Of a stretch of 64,000 bases of DNA, positions 35,152 to 45,104 are shown in pieces (the stretch's first letter is position 1; each line of letters starts with the position of its first letter). The notes under the pieces are model-generated. The model had not been told where the DNA came from and ran no database searches. It saw only the letters and a list, made by a program, of their open reading frames with translations. The position numbers and the translations under genes were made by a program. Source of the stretch: JBECKS01 sp964557005 (GTDB lineage: Bacteria; Pseudomonadota; Gammaproteobacteria; Pseudomonadales; JBECKS01); assembly GCA_964557005.1 (NCBI GenBank), contig CAZKYI010000003.1, forward strand, positions 184,279-248,278. The letters are read 5' to 3'.

Positions 35152-36213
35152 TCAAGCTCGAAACCGTTTGTCAGGCTCATGCTGCAAGCCCTGCTTTAAT
35201 CCAAGATACACTATCTTCAGCGCGGCAAGCACAGGAATGGCCATAATCATTCCAAGCATGCCAAAAGCATTTCCGAAAATGATAACGCCTGCAATCACCG
35301 TTAATGGATGCAGACTAACCGACTGTGCAATCACGGTTGGAATAATAAAAAGATTGTCAATCAACTGTGTAAATACAATGACGAAAACTGCATAGAAGAC
35401 CATTTGTGGATCAAAAGGATCAGCAGTTAAAGCAATCAGTATCGGAGGGGTCATTGCAAGCACCATGCCTATATAAGGAATGACATTCAACATACCTGCG
35501 ATTGCCCCCAGCAAAAAGGGCGTTTGAAAACCTGCAAAATAAAAGCCTGCGCTGCTAATCAGGCCAACTAACAAAGACTGAAACAGGATTCCACGAACAT
35601 AGCTTTGAAGCTGATAAGCCACGCGATAATAAATCAGCCAGCCCAGTTCAAAATAACGATTGGGTAATGTACCTAATATATTTTGTCTGAGGGTTTTGAA
35701 ATCCCTCACCAGAAAAAATGTAAACAGAGGAACCAGGACTGCTGAAACCATAATGTTAATCATGATATTGGAACTTGCTATCACGGACGCAAGGTTCAAT
35801 TCCGGTTTAATCTTGTCAAACAATTCTCGCGAGCTACTCAAATCCGAATTGAGACCAAACTCTTTAAGCTCCTGGCCGATGTTGGTAAAGGCATCATCAG
35901 TGATATTTTCCAAACGTCCCAGTTGAGATTGCAACTGTCCCAACTGAGACACTAACTCTGGCACAATCAGCAATACAATCACCGTGCTGAAAACCAGCAA
36001 GACAAACATGGAAATAAAAGCGGTATAACTCCTTCGCATGCCTAAACGATATAAAGCATCACTGATGGGTTCCAACAAGGCGTATAATGTGAAAGAAATA
36101 AGCACAGGTACCAATACCGGCTTTATCAGCATGACACACAACGCAAACACAACCAGCAAACCGAGAAAGGCAAATTCACCATTTCTTGATTTTAAAAACC
36201 CGAACACACCCAT
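35152..36213 (-). CDS. AI-2E family transporter / PerM-like membrane protein
   Basis: 353 aa with a typical UPF0118/PerM layout: two N-terminal transmembrane helices, a third, a soluble stretch (about 95-150) and a cluster of five C-terminal helices with the GMLNVIPYIGM and GNAFGMLGMIMAIPVLAA regions. Family members have been linked to autoinducer-2 export or ion/osmolyte exchange, so the substrate here is open. Start ATG 36213 lies 1 base after the stop of the cyclic-nucleotide-binding gene, so the two are co-transcribed. Confidence 0.88.
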   Translation of the reverse strand: MGVFGFLKSRNGEFAFLGLLVVFALCVMLIKPVLVPVLISFTLYALLEPISDALYRLGMRRSYTAFISMFVLLVFSTVIVLLIVPELVSQLGQLQSQLGRLENITDDAFTNIGQELKEFGLNSDLSSSRELFDKIKPELNLASVIASSNIMINIMVSAVLVPLFTFFLVRDFKTLRQNILGTLPNRYFELGWLIYYRVAYQLQSYVRGILFQSLLVGLISSAGFYFAGFQTPFLLGAIAGMLNVIPYIGMVLAMTPPILIALTADPFDPQMVFYAVFVIVFTQLIDNLFIIPTVIAQSVSLHPLTVIAGVIIFGNAFGMLGMIMAIPVLAALKIVYLGLKQGLQHEPDKRFRA

Positions 36214-36214
36214 G

Positions 36215-36727
36215 TTAGATTTTTCCTGACTCGTTGGTATGCTTCTCTGATTCTCTCAAGGCATTGTTGGCTTCTCTTAATCGATTAGCCAATATCTTGG
36301 AAAGATTAAAGGTCAAAACAGCGCCATGCTTGGGAAATTGCTCAATAAATTCTTCAAGGTCCGGACGCAAAAAGAAAACCAGTTGTGTATCTTCAACAGC
36401 AATGACATTTGCGGTGCGTGGCTCATCAATCACCAAGGCTATCTCACCAAAAAAATCCCCTGTTTTAAGCTCGGCGAGCAAACGCCCTCCCGTTTTCACA
36501 TGAACCGCACCGCTCACAATCATGGCAACGCCTAAACCTATCTCACCATCTTTAAAAATAAGTTCGCCTTTGCTGTAATTGCGCATATGCATCATGCGAC
36601 TTAAGGTCAGACAACGGCGCCAGGAGATGTTGTTAAACAAAGGGGTCTGCTTCCACAAGTCTGCAATGACATGATGTGGATCCGAGCTTTTCCGAAAGAA
36701 ATTATGCCAAAGTGGATGTTGTTCCAT
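36215..36727 (-). CDS. Cyclic-nucleotide-binding domain protein without DNA-binding domain
   Basis: 170 aa. A single cNMP-binding fold covers about 50-150: GELIFKDGEIG, then the phosphate-binding-cassette-like FFGEIALVIDEPRTANVIA. No helix-turn-helix follows, unlike Crp or Fnr, so it should act by protein contact or as a regulatory subunit. The short N-terminal helical part mentions no known domain. It heads the small minus-strand operon with the PerM-like protein and the acidic 113-aa protein. Ligand binding is inferred from the fold only. Confidence 0.85.
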   Translation of the reverse strand: MEQHPLWHNFFRKSSDPHHVIADLWKQTPLFNNISWRRCLTLSRMMHMRNYSKGELIFKDGEIGLGVAMIVSGAVHVKTGGRLLAELKTGDFFGEIALVIDEPRTANVIAVEDTQLVFFLRPDLEEFIEQFPKHGAVLTFNLSKILANRLREANNALRESEKHTNESGKI

Positions 36728-36896
36728 ACCTTGATTCCAAAACCGGTCAATTTTTAAGGCAATTTAATCACAAAGGTTGGCGGATTACTCACTTGTTTCT
36801 AAAAATTTTCTACATATCATGGTTACTCACACAGGTCACACTCAGCCAATGTCATTAGACCCTTGGCTTTTTGCAATCACACAGGCTTATCAACAC

Positions 36897-37355
36897 ATGA
36901 TTAAACAAATGCTGATGTTAAGCCTTGTTCTCAGCTTGAGCATCTCATGTAGCAAAACACCTGTTCCTCTTGAACAGGCAATAGAAAAACAGCTTAACCA
37001 TGCCGTGAGTGCGATTGAGCAACTTGACAGTGATGCTTTGCTAAAAGTGTTGGCAGATGATTTTGATATTCAGGGAAACATCAGTCGCAGCAGTAAAACA
37101 GAAGCTTTTAATCCGGAAAAAATCAAACAACACATGATGTTGTTACGTTTGAGAAAACAAAAGCTTTCAGTCACGCTAACGCATGTGCAAATCAAAGCAG
37201 ATGATTACAATTCCCAACTTGCCACTATGGAGGCCAATGTGATGATTACCGGAGGCAGCGGCTTGTTACCTGACGATGGCCGCTTGCTCAAAATACGTGG
37301 CTCATGGCGCTTGTTTGATGATGAATGGCGACTGACACAACTCAACTGGCAGTAA
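36897..37355 (+). CDS. Putative lipoprotein, NTF2-like
   Basis: 152 aa from ATG 36897, chosen because it gives a clean lipoprotein signal (MIKQMLMLSLVLSLSISC, lipobox LSISC). An in-frame start at 36777 would bury it. The mature part, with AVSAIEQLDSDALLKVLADDFDIQG and a C-terminal beta-rich part ending in GSWRLFDDEWRLTQLNW, resembles NTF2/SnoaL-like folds. No catalytic role is visible. murJ starts 21 bases downstream, so they may be co-transcribed. Confidence 0.75.
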   Translation: MIKQMLMLSLVLSLSISCSKTPVPLEQAIEKQLNHAVSAIEQLDSDALLKVLADDFDIQGNISRSSKTEAFNPEKIKQHMMLLRLRKQKLSVTLTHVQIKADDYNSQLATMEANVMITGGSGLLPDDGRLLKIRGSWRLFDDEWRLTQLNWQ

Positions 37356-37376
37356 TCACTTCTACAAAGGCCGCAA

Positions 37377-38972
37377 TTGAACACAGCCCAACCCGCCGAA
37401 AGCAAACACAGCATTAAAAAACGATTGGTAAAAAATGCCAGAATCATCGCTTTTTTTACTTTTCTTTCACGTATTCTCGGTGCTGTCCGCGACCTGGTGA
37501 TGTTACATATTTTCGGTGCAGGCGTGGTTTACGATGCCTTCATCATTGCACTCACTATTCCCAATGTGCTGCGTCGCCTCACCGCAGAAGGCTCTCTGTC
37601 GATGATTTTTGTGCCACTTTATACCGAAATTCGAGAACATCAAGGTAAACAAGCTGCGCAAAAATTTGCTCAAAAAGTCGCAAGTCTGGTGATTGTAGTG
37701 TGTACCTTGCTCTGTGCTCTCGGTATTGCCTACAGCACAGAAATTGTTCAACTGTTTGCCAGTGGCTTTGACCCAACGAGTGAAAAATTCACACTCAGTG
37801 TGCGTCTCACACAAATCATGTTTCCCTATTTGTTGTTTATTTCTCTGGTTGCCCTTGCAATGGGCATTCTCAATTCTGAACAGCGTTTTGCTGCACCCGC
37901 CGCTGCACCGATTTTACTCAACCTGTTTATTATTTCTGCCACACTTTGGCTCACTGATTATTTCCACTACCCGATTGAAGCGGCAGCCTGGGCGGTGTTA
38001 TTTGCAGGCATTGCACAACTTTTGTTACAAGTTCCTTTTCTGAAAAGTCTTGGGCAACCTTTATTGCCCAAAAGTTTTTTGCACGATGAACACATCAAAC
38101 AATTACTCAGGTTAATGCTACCTACTTTATTTGGTGTGGCGGTTTATCAAATCAACATTATTGTCTTGCGTAATATTGCCAGCACTTTGCCTGACGGACA
38201 CATCAGTTATTACAACATTGCTTCGCGCTTACAGGAATTGATTATCGGTGTATTTGCCTTTGCCTATGCAACTGCAAGTCTGCCTGAATTCAGCAAACAC
38301 AGCAGTCAACGTGACTGGGACAATGCGTTTTCCACGCTGCGCACTACCATTTCTTCCGCCATGTTTATTGTGATGCCTGCCACTGCCGGTTTTATTGCTT
38401 TTGCCTTACCTGTAGTAAGCATGCTTTTTTTACACGGCGAATTTACCTGGCAAGATACCGTCATCAGTGCTGAGGCCTTGCAATATATTGCCTTGGGTAT
38501 TCCTGCATTAACGCTTATCAGAATTCTGGTGGCTATTTTTTTCGCCATGAAAGATACGCGCAGCCCTGTGATTGCTTCCACAATTTCGGTATTCAGCACC
38601 GCACTACTTGGGTGGCTGCTTGCACAAAAACTCCAGGTCGCAGGATTGGTGCTTGCGCTTTCTTTGGGTGTCTGGTTGCAGGCTGCCTGCCTGTTATTGA
38701 TATTGCGTGTGAAACAGCAACAAGCCTTTTCCTGCATTCCTTTATTCGATTTGAGCAAATACACCGCCTTGTCTTGCGTGATTGCGATTGCAGTATTTTT
38801 GTGTGTTCCGCTTGCTGACTGGCAACAGGGCGCTTCTGTGCTGCTGAACTGGGGCGTATTTATCGGCGTGATTATCGGTAGCGTGTTGATGTATTTACTC
38901 GGTCTGATGCTCATCAAAGATCACAACGCGCTGGATATGTTACGCACGCTACAAAAACGCTTTGCTCGTTAA
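37377..38972 (+). CDS. murJ: Lipid II flippase MurJ
   Basis: 531 aa with about 14 hydrophobic segments. The N-terminal FFTFLSRILGAVRDLVMLHIFGAG and the following RRLTAEGSLSMIFVPLY are MurJ/MviN signatures. MurJ moves lipid-linked peptidoglycan precursors across the inner membrane. The start is TTG at 37377, with AAAGG 6-7 bases upstream. No ATG is available before the first helix, and the resulting length fits the family. Confidence 0.94.
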   Translation: MNTAQPAESKHSIKKRLVKNARIIAFFTFLSRILGAVRDLVMLHIFGAGVVYDAFIIALTIPNVLRRLTAEGSLSMIFVPLYTEIREHQGKQAAQKFAQKVASLVIVVCTLLCALGIAYSTEIVQLFASGFDPTSEKFTLSVRLTQIMFPYLLFISLVALAMGILNSEQRFAAPAAAPILLNLFIISATLWLTDYFHYPIEAAAWAVLFAGIAQLLLQVPFLKSLGQPLLPKSFLHDEHIKQLLRLMLPTLFGVAVYQINIIVLRNIASTLPDGHISYYNIASRLQELIIGVFAFAYATASLPEFSKHSSQRDWDNAFSTLRTTISSAMFIVMPATAGFIAFALPVVSMLFLHGEFTWQDTVISAEALQYIALGIPALTLIRILVAIFFAMKDTRSPVIASTISVFSTALLGWLLAQKLQVAGLVLALSLGVWLQAACLLLILRVKQQQAFSCIPLFDLSKYTALSCVIAIAVFLCVPLADWQQGASVLLNWGVFIGVIIGSVLMYLLGLMLIKDHNALDMLRTLQKRFAR

Positions 38973-39087
38973 GATTTAAATTACAACCTGAATCATTGTC
39001 AGTCTGTGCAAAGAGCACGTGGATTTTATAGCCCTATGATTTGGGCTAAACTCGGCCTCCAAATCCCATCCAGATCAGGACTGAATC

Positions 39088-39930
39088 ATGAATATCGAAG
39101 ATTTCAAAGACATCATCTACAAAAAAAGTGACAACGGCGTGGTCACCGTCACCATCAATCAGCTCAAACGCAAAAATGCGCTCAGTCCTGTTTCGTTTCT
39201 GGAATTATGGTGGGCGATGGAAATTTTCGATAACGATAAGGAGGCTGGTGTACTCATTCTGACAGGCGCTGAAGACCCTGCAGAAAGTGATCCCACCAAA
39301 CATGCTTTCAGCAGTGGCGGTTATTTTAATCCTGCCGAACTCAATAAAATTCCACCTGAACTTGCCAGCCAGATTGATATTGCTGATATGGCGCAGGCGA
39401 AGTTGACATTGAGAATGGCAAAGGTCACCAAACCGGTCGTGGCCGCCTTGAATGGTTATGCCATTGGCGGTGCATTTACGATGTCACTGTCGGGTTGTGA
39501 TTTGATTTATATGGCGGATACCGCTTATATCAAAATGCCTTTTGTTTCCATCGCCATCGTGCCCGAATTTGCTTCAACCTATATCATTCCGCGTTTGATT
39601 GGTTTGCAACTTACCAAGGAACTATTTTATTTCGGCAAGGAAATCAAACCCGAAGAAGCACAAGCAATGGGGCTGATTAATGAGGTGGTGCCTCACGATA
39701 AATTGATGGCGTATGTCAATGAAACCGCACTCAAGCTGGTTCCACCACAAGGTGCGGGCTTTGCGCTTAAACAAACCAAACGCGCACTCAATACACCTCT
39801 GATTGAGTATTACGAAAAAGCACTCAAGCTTGAAAACGAAGGCTTGCTCACTGCTGCTGCTACCAAAGACTTCATAGAAGGCATGGTTGCCCGCAAAGAG
39901 AAACGCGCGCCTGTCTACAAAGGTGAGTAA
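39088..39930 (+). CDS. Enoyl-CoA hydratase/isomerase (crotonase) family protein
   Basis: 280 aa with a crotonase fold. The oxyanion-hole regions are AFSSGGYF (about 71-78) and GYAIGGAFTMSLSGCDL (about 124-140). A Glu is present at IVPEFAS, the second catalytic position, but the first position (Glu of GGGCELA in hydratases) is not Glu here. This fits an isomerase-like or other crotonase activity better than classic hydration. The exact substrate is unknown. It stands alone between murJ and sppA, each separated by a short gap. Confidence 0.88.
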   Translation: MNIEDFKDIIYKKSDNGVVTVTINQLKRKNALSPVSFLELWWAMEIFDNDKEAGVLILTGAEDPAESDPTKHAFSSGGYFNPAELNKIPPELASQIDIADMAQAKLTLRMAKVTKPVVAALNGYAIGGAFTMSLSGCDLIYMADTAYIKMPFVSIAIVPEFASTYIIPRLIGLQLTKELFYFGKEIKPEEAQAMGLINEVVPHDKLMAYVNETALKLVPPQGAGFALKQTKRALNTPLIEYYEKALKLENEGLLTAAATKDFIEGMVARKEKRAPVYKGE

Positions 39931-40004
39931 GCATCGCTTTTCACTAAAAGCTAGACCCTGAACAACTCTCTACTTATCATGCCAGGCTCTATCAGGAGTT
40001 TGGC

Positions 40005-41828
40005 ATGAAATCTTTTTTTCTTAATATCATTTCTTCCTTTATTGGTGTTTTCCTTGCAAGTATTGCGCTCGGCTTTGTTGTCATCAGCCTCATTGCTGGC
40101 CTTGTTATTTCATTGATGGCCGAACTCGAAAGTGGTCGAAGTGTTGATCAACTCACACAGCCTTCTGCGCTGATTATTCGCCTCAATTATCCGGTTAATG
40201 AAAGAACTTCTGATGATCCTTTTGATCATTACGATTTCAGAACCATGGAATCACGTATTGTTTTGGGGCTTGATGACATCGTAGACAGTATCTATCACGC
40301 TATTGACGATCCTTATATCGCAGGCATCTATCTCAATGTTCACCCTTATAACCAGGGGTGGGCAAGTACCGAGTCCATAAGAACTGCCTTGTCAGATTTC
40401 AGAAACAGCGGAAAGTGGATTGTTTCCTACAATGAATACTATTCTCAGCAATCCTATTATCTTTCCAGTGTCGCCAACGAAATTTATTTAAATCCTGAGG
40501 GTCATCTTGAGTTTCAGGGCTTAAGTGGTCAAAGCCTGTTCCTGAAAGAAACCCTGAAAAAACTTGAAATCGAAATGCAGGTACTGCGCGGTAACGAGAA
40601 TGACTATAAAAGCGCCATAGAGACTTTTGTTAATTCAGAAATGAGTGAGAAGAGCCGCTATCAAACAGAAATGTTACTGGCAGATTTCTGGACACACTTT
40701 ATCAATGAAATTTCAAGCAGCCGGGCTGTTGATATAAAAACGCTGAACCTGATTGCCGACAACTTGTCGATACAAAATGCTGAAGATGGCGTTCGCCACA
40801 AACTGGTTGATGCGGTGCTGCATCACGATCAGGTTCGTGATCGCATCAAAACACGCATGCAAATTTCAGAACGTAACGAAATTCCCGCTATTCCCGTTGA
40901 AGATTATGCAATGATTAACATTGCACAAAATCCATTTTCTTCATTCAGCCCAAGTCCGGGTGGAAATCAAATAGCCGTCATTTACGCAGATGGCGATATT
41001 ATGTCTGGCGAAAGTGATACAGGCATCGTGGGTTCTACAACTTTGGCCTACACCTTGCGAAAAGCCAGAGAAGATAATTCGGTTAAAGCCATTGTGCTGA
41101 GGGTCAATTCACCTGGTGGCAGTGCCCTGGCTTCTGATGTAATCCTGAGAGAATTTTTCCTCACCAGTCAGGTAAAACCTGCACTGGTTTCCTTTGGTAA
41201 TGTAGCAGCCTCTGGTGGATATTATATTGGTGCGGCAGCGCACAAGGTATTTGCCCAGCCCAATACCATTACAGGCTCGATCGGGGTGTTTGGTTTGTTT
41301 CCCAATCTCAAAGGTTTTTTCAATCACAAACTCGGAATCACCTTTGATAGCGTCAATACTCACCCATACGCCGACTTTGGCAATATTTCCCAGCCTTTAA
41401 AACCCTTTGAAAAACAACAACTGCAAAAACAGGTCGAAGCCAGTTATATCACCTTCAAACAACATGTTGCCGAGGGACGCTCAATGACGATGGAGCAAGT
41501 TGAAGAGCTGGCACGCGGCAGGGTCTGGAGTGGAATCAGCGCAAAGCAGGCTGGACTGGTTGATGAATTGGGCGGTTTAAACGCGGCGATACTGGAAGCG
41601 GCAACTCTGGCCAATATTTCGGATTATCAAATCCTGAAACTGCCTGAAACAGAAACACCCTTTAAACGTATTTTCAAAAATGCCGATCATCATGCAAGAA
41701 ACTGGCTTTACAGCAGTTTTGTTACGGAAAACTTTTCAGAGTTGTCACCGCATCTTTCCGAGTTTCAGACCGTCAAACAGTTAAAAGGCATTCAGGCACG
41801 CATGCCTTTTAGTTTGGTGATTGAATAA
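40005..41828 (+). CDS. sppA: Signal peptide peptidase SppA, 67K type
   Basis: 607 aa, the double-length form found in E. coli. One N-terminal transmembrane helix (about 8-38) is followed by two ClpP-like halves. The catalytic Ser lies in GNVAASGGYYIG (second half) and the general-base Lys in NDYKSAIE (first half), the expected Ser-Lys pair. It degrades signal peptides in the inner membrane. An ATG start with AGGAG a few bases upstream (tatcAGGAGtttggcATG) is clear. It converges with gcvPB, 7 bases apart. Confidence 0.96.
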   Translation: MKSFFLNIISSFIGVFLASIALGFVVISLIAGLVISLMAELESGRSVDQLTQPSALIIRLNYPVNERTSDDPFDHYDFRTMESRIVLGLDDIVDSIYHAIDDPYIAGIYLNVHPYNQGWASTESIRTALSDFRNSGKWIVSYNEYYSQQSYYLSSVANEIYLNPEGHLEFQGLSGQSLFLKETLKKLEIEMQVLRGNENDYKSAIETFVNSEMSEKSRYQTEMLLADFWTHFINEISSSRAVDIKTLNLIADNLSIQNAEDGVRHKLVDAVLHHDQVRDRIKTRMQISERNEIPAIPVEDYAMINIAQNPFSSFSPSPGGNQIAVIYADGDIMSGESDTGIVGSTTLAYTLRKAREDNSVKAIVLRVNSPGGSALASDVILREFFLTSQVKPALVSFGNVAASGGYYIGAAAHKVFAQPNTITGSIGVFGLFPNLKGFFNHKLGITFDSVNTHPYADFGNISQPLKPFEKQQLQKQVEASYITFKQHVAEGRSMTMEQVEELARGRVWSGISAKQAGLVDELGGLNAAILEAATLANISDYQILKLPETETPFKRIFKNADHHARNWLYSSFVTENFSELSPHLSEFQTVKQLKGIQARMPFSLVIE

Positions 41829-41835
41829 AACAGGG

Positions 41836-43293
41836 TTAAGCAGGCTTCCACACCAAATCCAGTTCTCTGGCAGCTTTGACATCATCCAGCCGTTTAACCG
41901 GTAAAGTGACGGGGGCAGATTTCAGCAACTGCGGGTCACGTATTGCTTCCTGTTTTATTTTGATGAGTGCATCAATAAAACCATCAAGCTCTTCCTTGCA
42001 TTCCGTTTCAGTTGGTTCAATCAGGAAACATTCCGGAATCAATAATGGGAAGTAAGTGGTAGGAGAGTGATACCCGTAATCCAGAAGCCGCTTGGCAAAA
42101 TCCATTGCATTGACCCCCAGCTCCTTGGCCTCCTGACTGAAACTGATAATGAATTCATGTGTGGCTCGTCTATCAGGATAAGCCAGCTTGAATCCTGCAT
42201 CAGCAAGTCGCTTTGCCATGTAGTTGGCATTCAAGGTTGCAAACTCTCCTACCCGATTCATACCTTCCCGCCCAAGCAACATGGCATAGAAATAAGCGCG
42301 CAAAAGCACACCTGCATTGCCCATGAATGCAGATAAACGGCCAATACTTTGAGGTAAATCTTTTTTATTGAGCCATCGATAAATCGTTTTACCGTCCACT
42401 GTTTCACGCGTAACAATCGGTGTAGGCATAAACGGTAACAAGCGCTTACCCACGCCAATGGGACCAGCACCTGGACCACCACCACCATGCGGTGTGGCAA
42501 AAGTTTTATGCAGATTCATGTGTAAAACATCAAACCCCATATCACCAGGTTTGACCTTGCCAAGAATGGCATTGAGATTTGCACCATCGTAATACAACAA
42601 ACCACCCGCCTGATGGACGGTTTTGGCAATGGTTTCAATCTGCCGTTCAAACACACCACAGGTTGAAGGATTGGTCATCATCAGTCCTGCTGTTTGTGGA
42701 CCAACTGCTGCTTTCAGAGCATCGAGATTAACATCACCATCGGCATTGACTTCAATTTCTCTAACAGTATAACCACACATGACAGCGGTCGCAGGATTGG
42801 TGCCATGCGCCGCACTGGGAATAATGATTTCTGTTCGCTGAGTATCACCGCGTGCATCATGGTAAGCGCGAATCATGGCAATCCCCGCAAATTCTCCCTG
42901 TGCGCCAGCCATCGGTGTTAAAGATACACCTTTCATACCTGTCACCTCCTTTAACACTTCCTGCAACTCAAACAGGCAGGCAAGAAAACCCTGACTGCTT
43001 GCTTCAGGGGATAAGGGGTGTCGCCCGATAAAACCAGGGTGCGAAGCCGCCTTGTGTGCACCACGCGGGTTATATTTCATGGTGCAGGAACCCAAGGGAT
43101 AAAACTGGGTATCAATCGAAAAATTCTTGCGTGATAAATTGGTGTAATGCCTCACTAATTGCATTTCCGACACCTGTGGTAACAGTGGCGGATTTTTGCG
43201 TTTCAACTGTTCTGGCAAATGATTATGGGAAGTTTTTTGGGTATGTTGTGCTTTGGCCTTTCGACTGTTTTTGGAAATTTCATAAATCAACAT
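41836..43293 (-). CDS. gcvPB: Glycine dehydrogenase (decarboxylating) subunit 2
   Basis: 485 aa from ATG 43293, preceded by GAGGGAG about 9 bases away. Starting at 43311 would overlap gcvPA and is less likely. The PLP lysine lies in HMNLHKTFATPHGGGGPGAGPIGV, and the substrate loop is FYPLGSCTMKYNP. With subunit 1 it forms the P-protein that decarboxylates glycine and passes the aminomethyl group to GcvH. It is last in the gcvT-H-PA-PB operon, 4 bases after gcvPA. Confidence 0.97.
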   Translation of the reverse strand: MLIYEISKNSRKAKAQHTQKTSHNHLPEQLKRKNPPLLPQVSEMQLVRHYTNLSRKNFSIDTQFYPLGSCTMKYNPRGAHKAASHPGFIGRHPLSPEASSQGFLACLFELQEVLKEVTGMKGVSLTPMAGAQGEFAGIAMIRAYHDARGDTQRTEIIIPSAAHGTNPATAVMCGYTVREIEVNADGDVNLDALKAAVGPQTAGLMMTNPSTCGVFERQIETIAKTVHQAGGLLYYDGANLNAILGKVKPGDMGFDVLHMNLHKTFATPHGGGGPGAGPIGVGKRLLPFMPTPIVTRETVDGKTIYRWLNKKDLPQSIGRLSAFMGNAGVLLRAYFYAMLLGREGMNRVGEFATLNANYMAKRLADAGFKLAYPDRRATHEFIISFSQEAKELGVNAMDFAKRLLDYGYHSPTTYFPLLIPECFLIEPTETECKEELDGFIDALIKIKQEAIRDPQLLKSAPVTLPVKRLDDVKAARELDLVWKPA

Positions 43294-43297
43294 AAGC

Positions 43298-44671
43298 CTA
43301 CGCTCCCTCAACTACTTTAATGGCATGCTTCAAGGCCACCAGATAATCGTCAATATCTGCCTGTGTTTTGGTTTCAGTGACACATAACAAAATGGTATTG
43401 CGGAGTTCAGGAAAATATTGTTCCAGTGCAAGCCCTGCAAAAAAACCATGCCTGTTCATTTCCAGCAAAACTTTTTCAGCATCAACCGGTAATTGAATCA
43501 GCAATTCATGAAATTGCTCTGCTTCAAATACAGGTTTCAATTCCGTGCTGTCGCTGATTTTCTTTTTGATGTAATGAAGATTCTGATGACAAGCCAAAGC
43601 TACAGCCTCCAAACCTGCCGCACCTAACAAGGACATATACATAGTCGCAGCCGCAACTGCCCAACCCTGATTGGTGCAAATGTTCGAGGTGGCCTTTGAG
43701 CGACGGATATGTTGTTCACGCGCCTGTAGCGTTAAGGCAAAACCCTCCCTGCCATCGAGATCCACCGTGCGACCAATAATTCTGCCCGGCATCTGTCTCA
43801 CATGCTTTTGTTTGCAGCACATAAAACCAAAATAAGGCCCACCAGAAGCCAGAGGAATACCCAGAGGTTGTCCTTCACCCACCACAATATCTGCGCCTGC
43901 TCTTCCCCATTCGCCTGGAGGTGTTAACACCGACAAGGCCACAGGATTACACACCGCAATCAACAGGATTTCCCGTTCACTCGCCCAATCGCTCAAGGCG
44001 TGCACATCTTCAAGATTGCCAAAAAAATTCGGGAAAGAAATCGCCAGAGCACAAATGTCTTCGCCCTCATAGGCTTTTAATTGCTCAATCGAAAAACACC
44101 CACTGCGCCGGTCAAAATCCACTTCCTCAAGCTCAATGCCTTGCATGTGCACAATCGCTCGCACAACTTCACGATAATGCGGATGCACTGTACGCGGCAG
44201 CAAAATGCGCTTTGACTTGCTCTTGCGATTGGCTCGCACCGCCATCAACACCGCTTCTGCCAAGGCCGAAGCACCGTCGTACATGGAAGCATTCGATACT
44301 TCCATTGCACACAAATGCGCCATCATGCTTTGGTATTCATAAATAATCTGCAAGGTGCCCTGACTCGCCTCGGCCTGATAAGGCGTGTAAGCAGTCATGA
44401 ATTCACCTCTACTGGCAATATCCCAAATCGCTGCAGGAATATGATGCTCGTAGGCACCGGCACCAACAAAACATTTAAGCCCCATACTCTGTTGAGCGCG
44501 TTCAGCCATCAGTCTGTTGACCTGCATTTCATTCCTGCCTTCAGGCACCGCGTTCAAATTCTTGCTTAAAAGATTGGCGGGAATTTCATCAAACAGTTGT
44601 TCCAGTGAGTCGCAACCAATGGCGCTCAGCATGCTTTTGATGTCTGCTTCGGTATGGGGAATATAAGGCAC
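43298..44671 (-). CDS. gcvPA: Glycine dehydrogenase (decarboxylating) subunit 1
   Basis: 457 aa, the non-PLP-lysine half of the split P-protein. Family features: MPYIPHTEADIKSML start, FVGAGAYEHHIPA, TPYQAEASQGTLQ and QAREQHIRRSKATSNICTNQ. A split P-protein occurs in some gammaproteobacteria but not in enterics or most pseudomonads. gcvH ends 7 bases upstream. Confidence 0.97.
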   Translation of the reverse strand: MPYIPHTEADIKSMLSAIGCDSLEQLFDEIPANLLSKNLNAVPEGRNEMQVNRLMAERAQQSMGLKCFVGAGAYEHHIPAAIWDIASRGEFMTAYTPYQAEASQGTLQIIYEYQSMMAHLCAMEVSNASMYDGASALAEAVLMAVRANRKSKSKRILLPRTVHPHYREVVRAIVHMQGIELEEVDFDRRSGCFSIEQLKAYEGEDICALAISFPNFFGNLEDVHALSDWASEREILLIAVCNPVALSVLTPPGEWGRAGADIVVGEGQPLGIPLASGGPYFGFMCCKQKHVRQMPGRIIGRTVDLDGREGFALTLQAREQHIRRSKATSNICTNQGWAVAAATMYMSLLGAAGLEAVALACHQNLHYIKKKISDSTELKPVFEAEQFHELLIQLPVDAEKVLLEMNRHGFFAGLALEQYFPELRNTILLCVTETKTQADIDDYLVALKHAIKVVEGA

Positions 44672-44678
44672 TGTCTGC

Positions 44679-45071
44679 TTACTCTTGGTCGTCTATCTGG
44701 GCTTGATATTCTTCGGCACTGAGCATGCCTTCAATGTCTGATACATCACTGACTTTAATACGGAACATCCAGCCGTCGCCGTAAGGATCGGAATTCACAA
44801 GCTCAGGGGTATCTTCAAGTTGCTCATTGATGGCAACCACTTCGCCCGCAACAGGACAATAAATATCAGATGCCGCCTTAACCGATTCCACCACACCCGC
44901 TTCATCACCTGCACCCAGTTCACTGCCCACTTCTGGACATTCCACATACACCAGATCACCCATTTGTGCCTGGGCATGATCGGTGATGCCGATATAGGCG
45001 GTGCCATCTGCTTCCAGACGTAACCATTCGTGACTGCTGAGATATTTCAAATCATTGGGCAAATGAGACAT
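44679..45071 (-). CDS. gcvH: Glycine cleavage system H protein
   Basis: 130 aa, the normal length. The lipoyl-accepting lysine is Lys65 in VESVKAASD, and the family pattern ...SHEWLR..GTAYIGITDHAQAQMGDLVYV is present. It shuttles the aminomethyl group between P, T and L proteins. It lies 33 bases after gcvT and 7 before gcvPA in the same operon. Confidence 0.97.
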   Translation of the reverse strand: MSHLPNDLKYLSSHEWLRLEADGTAYIGITDHAQAQMGDLVYVECPEVGSELGAGDEAGVVESVKAASDIYCPVAGEVVAINEQLEDTPELVNSDPYGDGWMFRIKVSDVSDIEGMLSAEEYQAQIDDQE

Positions 45072-45104
45072 GAGCTTTCCTCGTAATATTTTTTGTAACA
45101 GAGT

